Notes: generated from the letters alone by a model not told the origin. 64,000 nt of DNA from Spirochaetales bacterium (GCA_028532905.1 JAQQAM010000016.1:1-64000), one strand, 5' to 3'; numbered from the stretch's first letter, positions 9,735-20,492 are shown. Numbers and translations are program-made.

Positions 9735-10984
9735 TCTTTTACAGCTGCCGCCGCCTCCTCTGCTATAATGCGGATGCCCTCTTCCACAGAGTCGTGACAT
9801 TGAGAGTAGTTGATCCGGATACACTGCCGGCTGTGCTCCCAGTCCTCATCCAGACCGAAAAAGAAATATTCTCCCGGGACAACAATAACCTTTCTTTTCT
9901 TCAGCCTTTCATAGAGTTCCATGGTGGTAATGGAAAGATTCCGGAACCAGATCCACAGAAATATAGCCCCTTCGCTTTTATGAACCCGGTAATCCACCTC
10001 TATAGGCATATATTTCCGGATCAGATCCTGGGCGGTATCCGATTTATCCTTGTAAAAGGGCATCACCAGATTTCGGCTGATGTCCAGGATTTCCGAAGTC
10101 CGGAACAGTTCTTCTGTCAGAACCTGACCGATATTCACATTGGCCAGATTGATGATGGCATTACAGGAAGAGACCGCCTCAATAATCTCCGGCCGGGCTA
10201 CAATGATGCCGGTACGCACCGAGGGCAGACCTATTTTGGACAGGCTCATGCTGATCACAGTGTTTTCATTCCAGAAGGGATTCACATCTTCAAAAATAAT
10301 TCCCGGAAAAGGAGCCCCGTAGGCATTATCCACAAAAAGAGGGACCCCCGCTTTTTCCGCCAGGACCGAGAGCTGAGCCATCTCGTCATCACTGATCACA
10401 TTCCCCGTAGGATTGGTGGGACGGGATACGCAGACGGCGCCGATGTCATCGGTAATTTCCAGTTTGGAGAAATCAACACGGTATTTGAAGCTGAAGCCGT
10501 CTATCTCCTGGATGGCGGCAGGACAGGTTGAGAACAGACCCTCTTCTATCCCCTGATCCGCATAGCCGATGTATTCAGGGCAGAGGGGAAAGAGGATCTT
10601 CTTTTTAACACCCCGGGCATCGGTTCCTGCAAAAAGGTTGAACAGGATAAAAAAGGCCGGCTGGCTTCCATTGGTGACAGCCACGTTTTCAGGCCCTATA
10701 TCCCAACCGAAATTCTCCTTCAGAAGAGAGGCCACGGCCTCCAGAAAGACCTGCCGCCCCTGGGGCGTGTCATAGGAAACCAGAGCATCACCCAGAGCTC
10801 CGTTTTTAAGCAGTCCTTCCAGTTTTTCCTGCCAGACGGCCTGAACCTGATCTATCCTTGCGGGGTTTCCACCCCCCAGCATACAGACCTTCTCACTGCC
10901 TGCAACAGCCTTGCCCAGGTCGTCCATCAATTCCAGAATACCGCTTTTTGCTGTGAACTTTTCACCGAATACACTCATCTTCAT
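9731..10984 (-). CDS. avtA: Valine--pyruvate aminotransferase (AvtA-like PLP aminotransferase)
   Basis: MSVFGEKFTAKSGILELMDDLGKAV...MLGGGNPARI...SRPTNPTGNVISDDE...SMSLSKIGLPSVRTGI (PLP lysine). Confidence 0.85.
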   Translation of the reverse strand: MKMSVFGEKFTAKSGILELMDDLGKAVAGSEKVCMLGGGNPARIDQVQAVWQEKLEGLLKNGALGDALVSYDTPQGRQVFLEAVASLLKENFGWDIGPENVAVTNGSQPAFFILFNLFAGTDARGVKKKILFPLCPEYIGYADQGIEEGLFSTCPAAIQEIDGFSFKYRVDFSKLEITDDIGAVCVSRPTNPTGNVISDDEMAQLSVLAEKAGVPLFVDNAYGAPFPGIIFEDVNPFWNENTVISMSLSKIGLPSVRTGIIVARPEIIEAVSSCNAIINLANVNIGQVLTEELFRTSEILDISRNLVMPFYKDKSDTAQDLIRKYMPIEVDYRVHKSEGAIFLWIWFRNLSITTMELYERLKKRKVIVVPGEYFFFGLDEDWEHSRQCIRINYSQCHDSVEEGIRIIAEEAAAAVKE

Positions 10985-11165
10985 TCTGCCATTATAGAGT
11001 AAATAATAAAAAGATCCACAGGTCTGTTTACAATGACTCCTACGGCTGAAAAGGGGATTCTGCCAGACCCTGATGAGCCCGGCAGGACCAACAGAAAACC
11101 GTTGCATTTCACTCCGGGCTGACGTATTCTGGAGGAACGATCGAAGGAGAAACAGGGGAAGAGTC

Positions 11166-13523
11166 ATGATTACAGTTTCCAGTGATAATAAGGTATTCCA
11201 TATACAGACAGCAGGCAGTTCCTACATATTGAGAGTCACAGACAAGGGACACCTCAGCCACTGCTATTTCGGAAAGAAAATCAGACAGCCAAAGACTATG
11301 GACAATCTGTTCAGACCCCTGCCCATCCCCTACGGCTGCTCCACATCCTACAGCAGTGAGGACCCCGCCTACTCCCTGGATTATATAGGAAGAGAAGAAG
11401 CCACGCCGGGCAAGGGAGACTACCGCTCCCCATCCCTTATTCTGAAAGACGGGGACAGGGGAGATAGTGTTTTTGATTTTATCTATGAGACCCACAGTCT
11501 GTCCGAAGGAAAACCGGAACTGCCGGGGCTGCCCTCCTCCCTGCCGGGTGAAGACAGGGATGTTGAAACCCTGATGATCCGCCTGAAGGATCTGAGCCGG
11601 AATGTTTATCTGAACCTGAATTACAGCTGCTTTCCTGAAGCCGGTGTCATAACCCGCTGGGGAGTCCTTGAAAACAGAAGCGGCTCTCCTCTGGTGCTGG
11701 ACCGTTTTATGAGCTGCTCTCTGGATATGGATCTGCAGGATATGGAGCTGATCAGCCTGAACGGCGCCTGGATCAGAGAACGCCACATCCACCGTGCCCC
11801 CGTCACTCCCGGACTGACAGAACTGGGAAGCCGGAGAGGGGTGAGCAGCTCGGACCACAATCCCTTTTTCGTTCTTGCCGCCGGAAACACTGATGAAAAT
11901 GCCGGCGGGTGCTACGGATTTTCCCTGGTCTACAGCGGAAGCCACAGCTGCCGCATAGAACAGAGCCCCCAGAATCAGCTCAGAGTTCAGATGGGCATAC
12001 AGGATGAAGGGTTCCGCTGGCTCCTGAATGACGGTGAGGATTTCCATACCCCCGAGGGGGTTCTCTCCTTTTCAGATGAAGGGCTCAGCAGCCTGAGCCG
12101 TAACTTCCACCGCTTTGTACAGAATCACATTGTCCGGGGATACTGGCAGTATAAAGAGCGCCCGGTACTGATCAACAACTGGGAAGCCACCTATTTTGAC
12201 TTTAACGAGAAAAAGCTCCTGGCTCTGGCCAAAGAGGCCGCGGCAGCCGGGGTGGAACTCTTTGTCCTGGATGACGGCTGGTTCGGAAAAAGAAATGATG
12301 ACACCACCAGCCTGGGAGACTGGTTTGTGGACACAAAGAAACTTCCCGGCGGACTGGAGGGGCTTCAGAAAAAGATAAAAAAAGCCGGTCTGGACTTTGG
12401 TCTCTGGGTGGAGCCGGAGATGATTTCCGAGCAGAGTGAACTGTACAAGGCGCACCCCGAATGGCTGGTCCGCTCGCCCCGTCAAACCCCCTCTCCCGGG
12501 AGGAATCAGTTTCTTCTGGACCTGACAAACAAAGAGGTGCGGGACTACCTGATACAAGTTCTCGGCGATGTGTTTTCCAGTGCGGAAATCAGTTATGTGA
12601 AATGGGATATGAACCGGAACTTCAGCGACTGTTTCAGCAGCAGCCTGCCGGCAGACAGGCAGGAGGAGTTTGCCCACCGCTATGTTCTGGGTCTTTATGA
12701 AATACTCCGGGCTCTGACCGAAGCCTTTCCGAAGATTCTCTTTGAATCCTGTGCCAGCGGAGGAAACCGCTTTGACCTGGGCATGCTCTGCTATATGCCC
12801 CAGACCTGGACCAGTGACGACACGGATGCCGTAGAGCGCCTTCCCATTCAGTACGGAACATCTTTTTTTGCTCCCCCCTCCACCATGGGCGCCCATGTCT
12901 CTGCGGTACCCAACCATCAGGTTCTCAGAGAAACCTCTCTGGAATCCCGGTTCAACACGGCCGCCTTCGGCGTTCTGGGTTACGAACTGGATATGACAAA
13001 AGGGAGTCAGTTCGACAAGAAGGTGATCAGAAAACAGATCAAGTTTTATAAAGCACACCGGGCTCTGTTCCAGTTTGGAGAATTCCGCCGGATTCAGGGA
13101 GGTCCGGACTCAAATGAATATCTCTGGATGGTTATTTCAAAAGAGAAGGACGAAGCCATGGCCGGCTGGTATCAGATACTGGCCCGCCCCAATTCCTATC
13201 CCCGGCGTCTCCGCTTTCCCGGACTCCTGGCAGACAGGGACTACTCGGTTACCAACAGGATACAGTATGAAAACATCCGGCGCTTCGGTGAACTGGTGAA
13301 AGAAGCCCTCCCTGTAGACCTGAAAGAGGGAGGATTTGTGCTGAACAAACTGGCGGATCATTACCTGTATAAACTGGAGGAAGATTCCATTACCGCAGGA
13401 GGAGACTTTCTGGAATCAAAAGGCTACCTACCCCGGCCCGGTTTTTACGGCAGCGGTATGAAAGAGGGGATTACCTTTGTCGGTGATTTCGGCTCCCGGA
13501 TTTATCATATAAAAGGCCTTTGA
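11166..13523 (+). CDS. Alpha-galactosidase, GH36
   Basis: FVLDDGWFGKRNDDTTSLGDW, LWVEPEMISEQSELYKAHPEWL, YVKWDMNRNFSD (nucleophile), FESCASGGNRFDLGML, WTSDDTDAVERLPIQYG. Confidence 0.93.
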   Translation: MITVSSDNKVFHIQTAGSSYILRVTDKGHLSHCYFGKKIRQPKTMDNLFRPLPIPYGCSTSYSSEDPAYSLDYIGREEATPGKGDYRSPSLILKDGDRGDSVFDFIYETHSLSEGKPELPGLPSSLPGEDRDVETLMIRLKDLSRNVYLNLNYSCFPEAGVITRWGVLENRSGSPLVLDRFMSCSLDMDLQDMELISLNGAWIRERHIHRAPVTPGLTELGSRRGVSSSDHNPFFVLAAGNTDENAGGCYGFSLVYSGSHSCRIEQSPQNQLRVQMGIQDEGFRWLLNDGEDFHTPEGVLSFSDEGLSSLSRNFHRFVQNHIVRGYWQYKERPVLINNWEATYFDFNEKKLLALAKEAAAAGVELFVLDDGWFGKRNDDTTSLGDWFVDTKKLPGGLEGLQKKIKKAGLDFGLWVEPEMISEQSELYKAHPEWLVRSPRQTPSPGRNQFLLDLTNKEVRDYLIQVLGDVFSSAEISYVKWDMNRNFSDCFSSSLPADRQEEFAHRYVLGLYEILRALTEAFPKILFESCASGGNRFDLGMLCYMPQTWTSDDTDAVERLPIQYGTSFFAPPSTMGAHVSAVPNHQVLRETSLESRFNTAAFGVLGYELDMTKGSQFDKKVIRKQIKFYKAHRALFQFGEFRRIQGGPDSNEYLWMVISKEKDEAMAGWYQILARPNSYPRRLRFPGLLADRDYSVTNRIQYENIRRFGELVKEALPVDLKEGGFVLNKLADHYLYKLEEDSITAGGDFLESKGYLPRPGFYGSGMKEGITFVGDFGSRIYHIKGL

Positions 13524-13548
13524 CCATTATTTTTTTGTTCTCCGGCGA

Positions 13549-13585
13549 ATTATTGATTGCCCCTTAAGGGGAATTAGCCAATAAT
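13549..13585. promoter_or_regulatory. Compound inverted repeat immediately upstream of the GGDEF/EAL gene
   Basis: ATTATTG(13549-13555)...CCCCTTAAGGGG(13560-13571)...CAATAAT(13579-13585): outer 7-bp perfect arms around a perfect 12-nt palindrome; no T-tract. Confidence 0.55.
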
Positions 13586-13596
13586 TAAGGGATCAT

Positions 13597-15765
13597 ATGC
13601 AAAGTAAACATTCAAAATCGGAGACTCAAAAGCCGCCTTCCATCAAAGACAAGATCAGCCTCAAGGCTGTTATTGATTCCATGGGAGTACCTGCCGATAT
13701 CATTCTCAGCAACGCGGTGGATCCGATCCTTCATATAAACTGCAACGGTGAAATACTGAACTGCAACAGCACGGCCCGGGTGATCTTGGGCTATGATGAA
13801 GGAGAACTGAAAAACTGCAATATCTTCTCCCTTATCCCTGAAGAATACACACCCTTCATCAAAGAGAGAATTCCCTGCTGTAATGAAGATGAGACTCCCG
13901 GTGACAAAGAACAGGAGAAAGAGGATATGTTCCTTCTACGCTTTCCCGACAGCAAAGGCATCCTCAACAGCTACGAATGTGTCATCTTCCCCTTCTGTGA
14001 GGATGAAGCAACATCATTTTTCCTTAATCTGTGGATACCGGACCATAGCAGAAATGAACTGTCCAGCAAACTGCAGGAAGCCAGGAGCAACTATGAAGCC
14101 CTGACCGAAACCATTACCGAAGCGGTTGTCATGGTAGATGAGTCGTTCAATATCATTTACGCCAACAGCTCCTGCAAGCGGGTGTTCGGTTACACCCGGG
14201 AAGAGTTGACCGGATCCCCCTTTGCCATGCTCTTCCCCCGGGAAGTGTTCAGCCGCTACGCCGATGAGTTTAAAAAATACTTTTATATGGATGCACAGGA
14301 CGATCAGAGTGTCAGGAAGGAACTGGAGGTTCTGGGACGGAGTAAAAACAGAGGTGTATCCCCCCTTGAGATTTCCTTCGGCAACTCCCGGGAGCTGGAA
14401 CAGAGAACAATCATCTGCATCATCCGGGATATTACCCAGCGCAAAAAGCAGGAGAGACAGCTCCGCTATCTGGCCTACCATGACAAACTTACGGAACTGG
14501 GAAACAGGGATCTGTTTCATACGGATATTGAAGAATTCTTCAAAATTAACAAGTCCCACGAAGAACTGTGCGGAGCCCTCCTGTTCCTTGATCTGGACGG
14601 GTTCAAGCAGGTAAACGATACTCTGGGACATCAGGCAGGTGATCTTCTGCTGATCTCAACAGCCAAACGCTTGAGAGGGCTGATGAGAGAGTCTGACATG
14701 ATCTACCGTTTCGGAGGGGATGAGTTTGTCATACTCATTACCAGACTCAGCAGTCAGTCCGATGTGGATCTGATCTGCCGGAAGATTCTACAGGTGATTC
14801 AGCGCTCCTATAACTTCGAGAAGAACAATCAGAATCACAAAGTCAATATCGGTGTGAGCATCGGAGTGGCCCTGCTGCCGGCACACGGTACGGACCGGGA
14901 AACCGTCACAAGACACGCCGACCTGGCCATGTATAAATCAAAGGAATCGGGTAAAAACCGCTACACTATTTTCTCGGAAGAACTGACCCTGAAGGCTAAG
15001 AACAAATGGCTCATCGATCAGGGGCTGAAAACAGCACTGGTCAATCAGGAGATGTATCTTCTCTACCAGCCCATTGTCAACAGAGACGGAGACATTACGG
15101 GAGTGGAAGCGCTGATCCGCTGGAATCACCCGACCCAGGGTCTGATATCACCTGACGATTTTATACCGCCTGCTGAGGAATCGGGCCTGATCAACCCCAT
15201 CGGCCGCTGGGTACTGGAACATGCCCTGATGGACATTAAAGAGTTGAACCGGATCATGAACAGGCAGCTCTATGTCTCAATCAATATCAGTACCCGGCAA
15301 CTCAATGCACCGGACTTTCTGGAAATAGTAGGCCGGGCCATCAAGCGCTCGAAGATCAAACTGGAGAATCTCAGATTCGAACTGACAGAAACCTTTATCA
15401 TGCAGTCTCCCGAACAGGCCATCAGGGTTCTGGAACAGCTGAAAAAGAATCATCCCGGCCTCAAACTGGTCATAGATGACTTCGGCAAAGGATACTCCAG
15501 CCTTCAGTATCTGAGCCGTCTGCCTGTGGATGTCATTAAGATTGACCGCTCCTTTATCAAGGAGATTCCGGCGGAAAACAACAGAAAAGTCATTACCTCG
15601 ATTGTAAACCTGGCCAACAGCTTAAATCTGGGAATTGTGGCAGAGGGAATTGAAACTGAAGAGCAGAGGGAGTATCCTCCCCTAAAAGACTGTCAGTATA
15701 TGCAGGGGTATTTGTTCAGCAAGGCAATAACCTACAAAGAGCTTCTGCAGTATCTGAACAGATAA
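13597..15765 (+). CDS. PAS-PAS-GGDEF-EAL cyclic-di-GMP signalling protein
   Basis: YRFGGDEFVILI (GGDEF), GVEALIRWNHP (EAL-type), FELTETFIM, IDDFGKGYSSL, IKIDRSF; two upstream PAS-like segments. Confidence 0.92.
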   Translation: MQSKHSKSETQKPPSIKDKISLKAVIDSMGVPADIILSNAVDPILHINCNGEILNCNSTARVILGYDEGELKNCNIFSLIPEEYTPFIKERIPCCNEDETPGDKEQEKEDMFLLRFPDSKGILNSYECVIFPFCEDEATSFFLNLWIPDHSRNELSSKLQEARSNYEALTETITEAVVMVDESFNIIYANSSCKRVFGYTREELTGSPFAMLFPREVFSRYADEFKKYFYMDAQDDQSVRKELEVLGRSKNRGVSPLEISFGNSRELEQRTIICIIRDITQRKKQERQLRYLAYHDKLTELGNRDLFHTDIEEFFKINKSHEELCGALLFLDLDGFKQVNDTLGHQAGDLLLISTAKRLRGLMRESDMIYRFGGDEFVILITRLSSQSDVDLICRKILQVIQRSYNFEKNNQNHKVNIGVSIGVALLPAHGTDRETVTRHADLAMYKSKESGKNRYTIFSEELTLKAKNKWLIDQGLKTALVNQEMYLLYQPIVNRDGDITGVEALIRWNHPTQGLISPDDFIPPAEESGLINPIGRWVLEHALMDIKELNRIMNRQLYVSINISTRQLNAPDFLEIVGRAIKRSKIKLENLRFELTETFIMQSPEQAIRVLEQLKKNHPGLKLVIDDFGKGYSSLQYLSRLPVDVIKIDRSFIKEIPAENNRKVITSIVNLANSLNLGIVAEGIETEEQREYPPLKDCQYMQGYLFSKAITYKELLQYLNR

Positions 15766-15798
15766 CATCCTTCCTATTTTCATAGACGGACTCCAGGA

Positions 15799-16788
15799 GT
15801 GCAGCAGATGATGCGATTTTTGTTTTCCATAGCCCTGATTCCCGCAGGCCTGATCATCGGGCTAATTCTGAAATCATACCTGAGTAAAAAAAATGCTCCC
15901 GATGAATTAAACGAAAAAATCAGAAAATCCCTTCAGGTCATATCCATTCTGGTACTGAATCCCATAGCCTTTACAGGCGCAGTCTGGGTAATCCCTCTGG
16001 ATGATCTGGAAGTTATTTTTCTCCCCTTTCTGGGAATAGCGGCCATAGCTCTGGGAGGATTTATATCCATACTCTACACCGGAATCAGAAAAATGGACCG
16101 GCCTTTCCGGGGAAGCCACTTCTGTGCCAGTTACTATACCAATATCGGATCCATCGGAGGGCTGATTGTCTTTGCCCTTCTGGGTGAGCCGGGCTTTGCC
16201 CTGATGCCCTTTTACAAACTCATGGAACCGGCCATGTATTTCGGCCTCGGCTTTCCTATTGCCTCCCGGTTCGGTGATAAAAAAGACAAGGGAAAGGGAC
16301 TTCTTCAAATTCTGAAAGATCCCTTTGTCACCATCTCAATGGGCTCTATTCTGCTGGGATTTATTTTCAACATGAGCGGACTTGAACGTCCCGGATTCTA
16401 TGCCGGACTGAACAGCATACTGATTCCTCTGGGTTCCGCCCTTCTGCTGATCTCAATCGGCATGGCCATGCACATGGAAAAGATGAAAAAATATGCGGGC
16501 TCCACCTACTCGGTTCTGCTCATTAAATTCGTTCTTGTCCCCTTTATTATTACAGGAGCAGCATGGCTGCTGGGACTGGGCAGGATTCAGGAGGGGATTC
16601 CCCTGATGACAGTATTTATTCTCTCTTCCATGCCCGCCGGATTTGTGGCGATCATGCCCCCCTCCCTGTATAAGCTGGATCTCCATTTTGCCAATGCCGC
16701 CTGGCTGTCAACCATGCTGGCACTGGTGATAGTTGTCCCCTGGCTCTATTTCAGCCTGAACTACCTGTTGCCTTTCCTGATTCAATAG
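15799..16788 (+). CDS. AEC-family (auxin efflux carrier-like) transporter
   Basis: About 10 hydrophobic segments; NPIAFTGAVW, MSSMPAGFVAIMPPSLYKLD near C-terminus. Confidence 0.75.
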   Translation: MQQMMRFLFSIALIPAGLIIGLILKSYLSKKNAPDELNEKIRKSLQVISILVLNPIAFTGAVWVIPLDDLEVIFLPFLGIAAIALGGFISILYTGIRKMDRPFRGSHFCASYYTNIGSIGGLIVFALLGEPGFALMPFYKLMEPAMYFGLGFPIASRFGDKKDKGKGLLQILKDPFVTISMGSILLGFIFNMSGLERPGFYAGLNSILIPLGSALLLISIGMAMHMEKMKKYAGSTYSVLLIKFVLVPFIITGAAWLLGLGRIQEGIPLMTVFILSSMPAGFVAIMPPSLYKLDLHFANAAWLSTMLALVIVVPWLYFSLNYLLPFLIQ

Positions 16789-16790
16789 AG

Positions 16791-17672
16791 TCAGGATTCC
16801 TCAGAGTCTGAGCTCTGAGAAACCAGGGACTCCCGAACCAGCCGGAGCCATTCATCTTCCCGGGCTGGTTCAAACTTCAGAAGGAACCCTCCGGGATGAC
16901 AGAATATGGTTTCAGACGGCCGGCAGTGGGAAAAATCCAGAAATCCCAGGCCGTGACCTGTGCGGAAGAGGGCCCGTCCGGCGGGATTTTTTTCATCAAA
17001 GGAGAAAACAGCCCCGATCTTCTGCTCATCCACCATCTCCTTGTCTGCCGACCGGAGGGCTGAAGCCAGTTCTTCCGGGGGCTGGACTCTGTAGGCAAGG
17101 ACTTTTACACCTTCTATTTCCACCACCTCTGTATGCTCTTTGTTTTCCAGCCAGACCAGAGCCTTGTTTCTCATATGCTCAAATTCAATGCTGTCCTTCA
17201 AAGCCTCCGAGACCATCCGCACCGCATCGGAGGGATCAAGTTCAAAACCTTTGAGAAGAAGTTTCTGGGAAAAGGAGCAGTAGGAGCCGCTCTCATCCAG
17301 GCTGCCGTAATCGTTGAGCGACTGAATCCCTCCGGTGTCCACCCGGGACAGGAGCATCAGGGAGTCATGCAGCCTGGACCCCTGGAGCTCGGGAAAAAAC
17401 TCATTGAATATCAGAAGTGCCGCCGACGGAAGCTCTCCATCCTGATGATGATCATACAGCCGGCGGGACGGATCATACTCCATACCGCAGTCCAGTACCC
17501 AGTCCTTTTCCTGGAGAGCATTCTCCTTTATAAGAGCCTCGGTAACTCTGTTTTCCTGCCTGATAATCTCAAAAGGCTGGGTTCCGCGGGAAACAGCCAG
17601 AAGTGCGCAGGCCACCAGTTCATCCAGATGAGCCTTGCCGGCATGTGTTATAATTCTGTATTTCTCTTCCAT
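16791..17672 (-). CDS. MYG1-family (UPF0160) predicted phosphoesterase/exonuclease
   Basis: ITHAGKAHLDELVACALLA and VLDCGMEYDPSRRLYDHHQDG (DHH motif), FCHPGGFLL. Confidence 0.85.
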   Translation of the reverse strand: MEEKYRIITHAGKAHLDELVACALLAVSRGTQPFEIIRQENRVTEALIKENALQEKDWVLDCGMEYDPSRRLYDHHQDGELPSAALLIFNEFFPELQGSRLHDSLMLLSRVDTGGIQSLNDYGSLDESGSYCSFSQKLLLKGFELDPSDAVRMVSEALKDSIEFEHMRNKALVWLENKEHTEVVEIEGVKVLAYRVQPPEELASALRSADKEMVDEQKIGAVFSFDEKNPAGRALFRTGHGLGFLDFSHCRPSETIFCHPGGFLLKFEPAREDEWLRLVRESLVSQSSDSEES

Positions 17673-17674
17673 AC

Positions 17675-18295
17675 CTATGCCTCCATACTCATCATCAGAA
17701 ATCCGGAAAATGCGGCATTACTGGGAGACAGGGACGGATCTGCATGGGTTTTCAGTTCATTGATCAGATCTCTGTAGGCACTGTAAAACTGGTAGGAGGG
17801 CCGGGGTCTGTAGACAAGGTCCTCCACTTCCAGGAATTTAAGAATTCCCTTTGCTGTGGTGGGTTTGATAAAAACATCCTTTTCCGGTCTCAGATAGGCG
17901 GGAACAACGGTCATAAGAGTCCATTTGGCCAGCTTCCCCATGGACAGAACATCCAGGAGGCCGTTGAATCCTGTCTCTTCATCCAGATAGAGCATTTCAT
18001 AGAGGCTGTTTGTCAGATGATCCCGGTCATGACTGCTTAAAGAGCGGATAAAATCTCTGGTCCGGGGCTTCTCAAAAACCGAAACCATGGATGAAGAGGT
18101 AACTATTTTAATATACTTTTCGGCCAGTTCCTCACCATTGGAGAAGCGGTCTTCTCCAAAAGATTCGGCTGCCAGGGCAACCATCTTATCCATTTTATGT
18201 TTTTTTCCAATGGCAACCATTTCAGGGTCCTGAAATCCTCCGGGATAACGGAGCATAAAGTCCTGTTCCGCCTTTTTCAGCTTATCTATATTCAA
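17675..18295 (-). CDS. Conserved hypothetical protein
   Basis: 206-aa ORF, start MNIDKLKKAEQDFMLRYPGGFQDPEMV, 2-nt gap to the downstream MYG1-like gene. Confidence 0.65.
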   Translation of the reverse strand: MNIDKLKKAEQDFMLRYPGGFQDPEMVAIGKKHKMDKMVALAAESFGEDRFSNGEELAEKYIKIVTSSSMVSVFEKPRTRDFIRSLSSHDRDHLTNSLYEMLYLDEETGFNGLLDVLSMGKLAKWTLMTVVPAYLRPEKDVFIKPTTAKGILKFLEVEDLVYRPRPSYQFYSAYRDLINELKTHADPSLSPSNAAFSGFLMMSMEA

Positions 18296-18374
18296 TATCC
18301 CTCTCCTCGATTCTGGTCAATTTCAAATGAATTATGTCATACTATAGCCATAAAACAGACATAGGATAAGACAT

Positions 18375-20492
18375 ATGAATACCCCCGATTACAAAAACAG
18401 CAAACTCCCTTTCAACACAAGGGTCAAAGACCTGATCTCCAGAATGACACTGGAGGAAAAAGCCTCCCAGCTTCTCTTCAATTCCCCCGCCATCGAGCGG
18501 CTGGATATCCCCGAGTACAACTGGTGGAACGAATGCCTCCACGGTATAGCCAGAGGAGGGAAAGCCACGGTCTACCCTCAGGCCATAGGACTGGCAGCGA
18601 CCTTTGACAGAGAGCTTATCCAGGAAATTGCTTCTGCCATCAGTGAAGAAGCCCGGGCCAAATATCACGATGCCGTAAGAAAAGGAAGGCGGGAACAGTA
18701 CCAGGGGCTCACCTTCTGGACCCCGAATGTCAATATTTTCAGAGATCCCCGCTGGGGCAGAGGACAGGAGACCTACGGTGAAGACCCCTATCTCACCGCC
18801 GAGATCGGTACACGGTTTGTCAGGGGACTGCAGCAGACCAGCGGTCCCTATATGAAAGCGGCGGCCTGTGCCAAACACTTTGCCGTTCACAGCGGCCCCG
18901 AAGGGAAAAGGCACGGATTCGATGCCATAGCCTCAGCCCATGATATGGCGGAAACCTATCTTCCGGCATTCAAGAAGCTGGTGGAAGAGGATGTTGAATC
19001 CGTCATGGGAGCCTACAACCGGACCAACGGCGAAGTCTGCTGCGGCAGTCCCACTCTGCTGAAAAAGATTCTCCGGGAGGAATGGGGATTCAAGGGACAT
19101 GTGGTCTCAGACTGCTGGGCAATCCGGGACTTTCATGAAGAACATAAGGTGACCGAAAGACCCGAAGAATCGGTGGCTCTGGCTCTGAACAACGGCTGCG
19201 ACATCAACTGCGGCTGCACCTATGAATACATCCTCAAGGCCCATGCCGAAGGACTGATTACAGAAGAACAGATTGAGGAGTCTCTGGAACGGGCTCTGAT
19301 GACCCGGATGAAGCTGGGAATGTTCAACAGCCCGGAAGAGGATCCCTTCTATACAGACTCGGTGGACAGCATCAACTGCAGGGAGTTCAGATCCCTTTCC
19401 CGGAAAGCGGCTGCCGAATCCTTTGTCCTGCTCAAAAACAACGGCATCCTTCCCGTACAGCGGGAACAGTACAAAAAGATGCTGATTACCGGCCCTACCG
19501 CAGCAGATCTGGAAGCCCTGATGGGAAACTACAACGGCCTTTCCGGTAACATGACCACCCTTCTGGAAGGTCTGTTCCAGGAATTTGACGACGGGATGCA
19601 GATCGAATACAGAACCGGCTCTTTTCTGGCCCACACAAAAAGCAATGACCTGGACTGGGCCGCCTTTGAAGCGGAGAAATCCGATATAATCATAGCCTGT
19701 ATGGGGCTCACCCAGATGATTGAGGGGGAAGAGGGAGATGCTCTGGCCTCCTCCACATCAGGAGACCGGATGGATCTCAGATTACCCGAGAGCCAGAGGG
19801 TCTTTCTGGAAAAACTCCTGCACACTGGAAAACCTGTTGTCCTTCTTGTAACAGGAGGCAGTCCGGTGGACTTAAGAGACTATGCAGACCGATGTGCCGC
19901 CATGCTGTGGCTGTGGTATCCCGGAGAAGAGGGGGGACTGGCTCTGGGGGATGTTCTGTCCGGACGCATCTCTCCAGCAGGAAAACTGCCCATCACATTC
20001 CCCCTCTCAACCGATGATCTGCCCCCCTTTGAAGATTACTCCATGAAGGGGAGAACCTATAAATATATGGAAAAGACACCCCAGTACCCCTTCGGCTTCG
20101 GGCTGAGTTACTCCCCCTGCCTGCTGGACTCTGCGTCCGCCTCCCGAAACAGTATAAAAGAGGGTGAGTCTCTGGAGGTCTCTGTAATGGTCAAAAACAG
20201 GGGCAGCTACGATACCGACGAAGTGGTTCAGCTGTATATCTCCAAAGAAGTGGAGGGAGAAGACCTCCCCCGGCAGGAACTGATTGATTTTGAAAGGATC
20301 AGCCTGAAAGCGGGAGAAGAAAAACAGATGAACTTCAGCCTCTCCCCTGAGGCCTTCCGATATTTTGACAGCAGAGGAGCATCCTCCTACGGAAAAGGAC
20401 ACTGTACCATTACAGCCGGTACCGCCTCTCCCGGAAAAAGGGGAGAAGAACTGGGAGCATCCTACAGCGGGGTTTCTGTGACAATGGAATAA
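18375..20492 (+). CDS. Glycoside hydrolase family 3 (beta-glucosidase/beta-xylosidase)
   Basis: NWWNECLHGIARGGKATVYPQAIGLAATFD, TFWTPNVNIFRDPRWGRGQETYGEDPYLT, KHFAVHSGPE, VVSDCWAI; C-terminal Fn3-like domain. Confidence 0.93.
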   Translation: MNTPDYKNSKLPFNTRVKDLISRMTLEEKASQLLFNSPAIERLDIPEYNWWNECLHGIARGGKATVYPQAIGLAATFDRELIQEIASAISEEARAKYHDAVRKGRREQYQGLTFWTPNVNIFRDPRWGRGQETYGEDPYLTAEIGTRFVRGLQQTSGPYMKAAACAKHFAVHSGPEGKRHGFDAIASAHDMAETYLPAFKKLVEEDVESVMGAYNRTNGEVCCGSPTLLKKILREEWGFKGHVVSDCWAIRDFHEEHKVTERPEESVALALNNGCDINCGCTYEYILKAHAEGLITEEQIEESLERALMTRMKLGMFNSPEEDPFYTDSVDSINCREFRSLSRKAAAESFVLLKNNGILPVQREQYKKMLITGPTAADLEALMGNYNGLSGNMTTLLEGLFQEFDDGMQIEYRTGSFLAHTKSNDLDWAAFEAEKSDIIIACMGLTQMIEGEEGDALASSTSGDRMDLRLPESQRVFLEKLLHTGKPVVLLVTGGSPVDLRDYADRCAAMLWLWYPGEEGGLALGDVLSGRISPAGKLPITFPLSTDDLPPFEDYSMKGRTYKYMEKTPQYPFGFGLSYSPCLLDSASASRNSIKEGESLEVSVMVKNRGSYDTDEVVQLYISKEVEGEDLPRQELIDFERISLKAGEEKQMNFSLSPEAFRYFDSRGASSYGKGHCTITAGTASPGKRGEELGASYSGVSVTME

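Noticed and set aside
12072-13058. 328-aa minus-strand ORF
   Set aside because: Shadow of the GH36 alpha-galactosidase, whose catalytic motifs lie on the plus strand.
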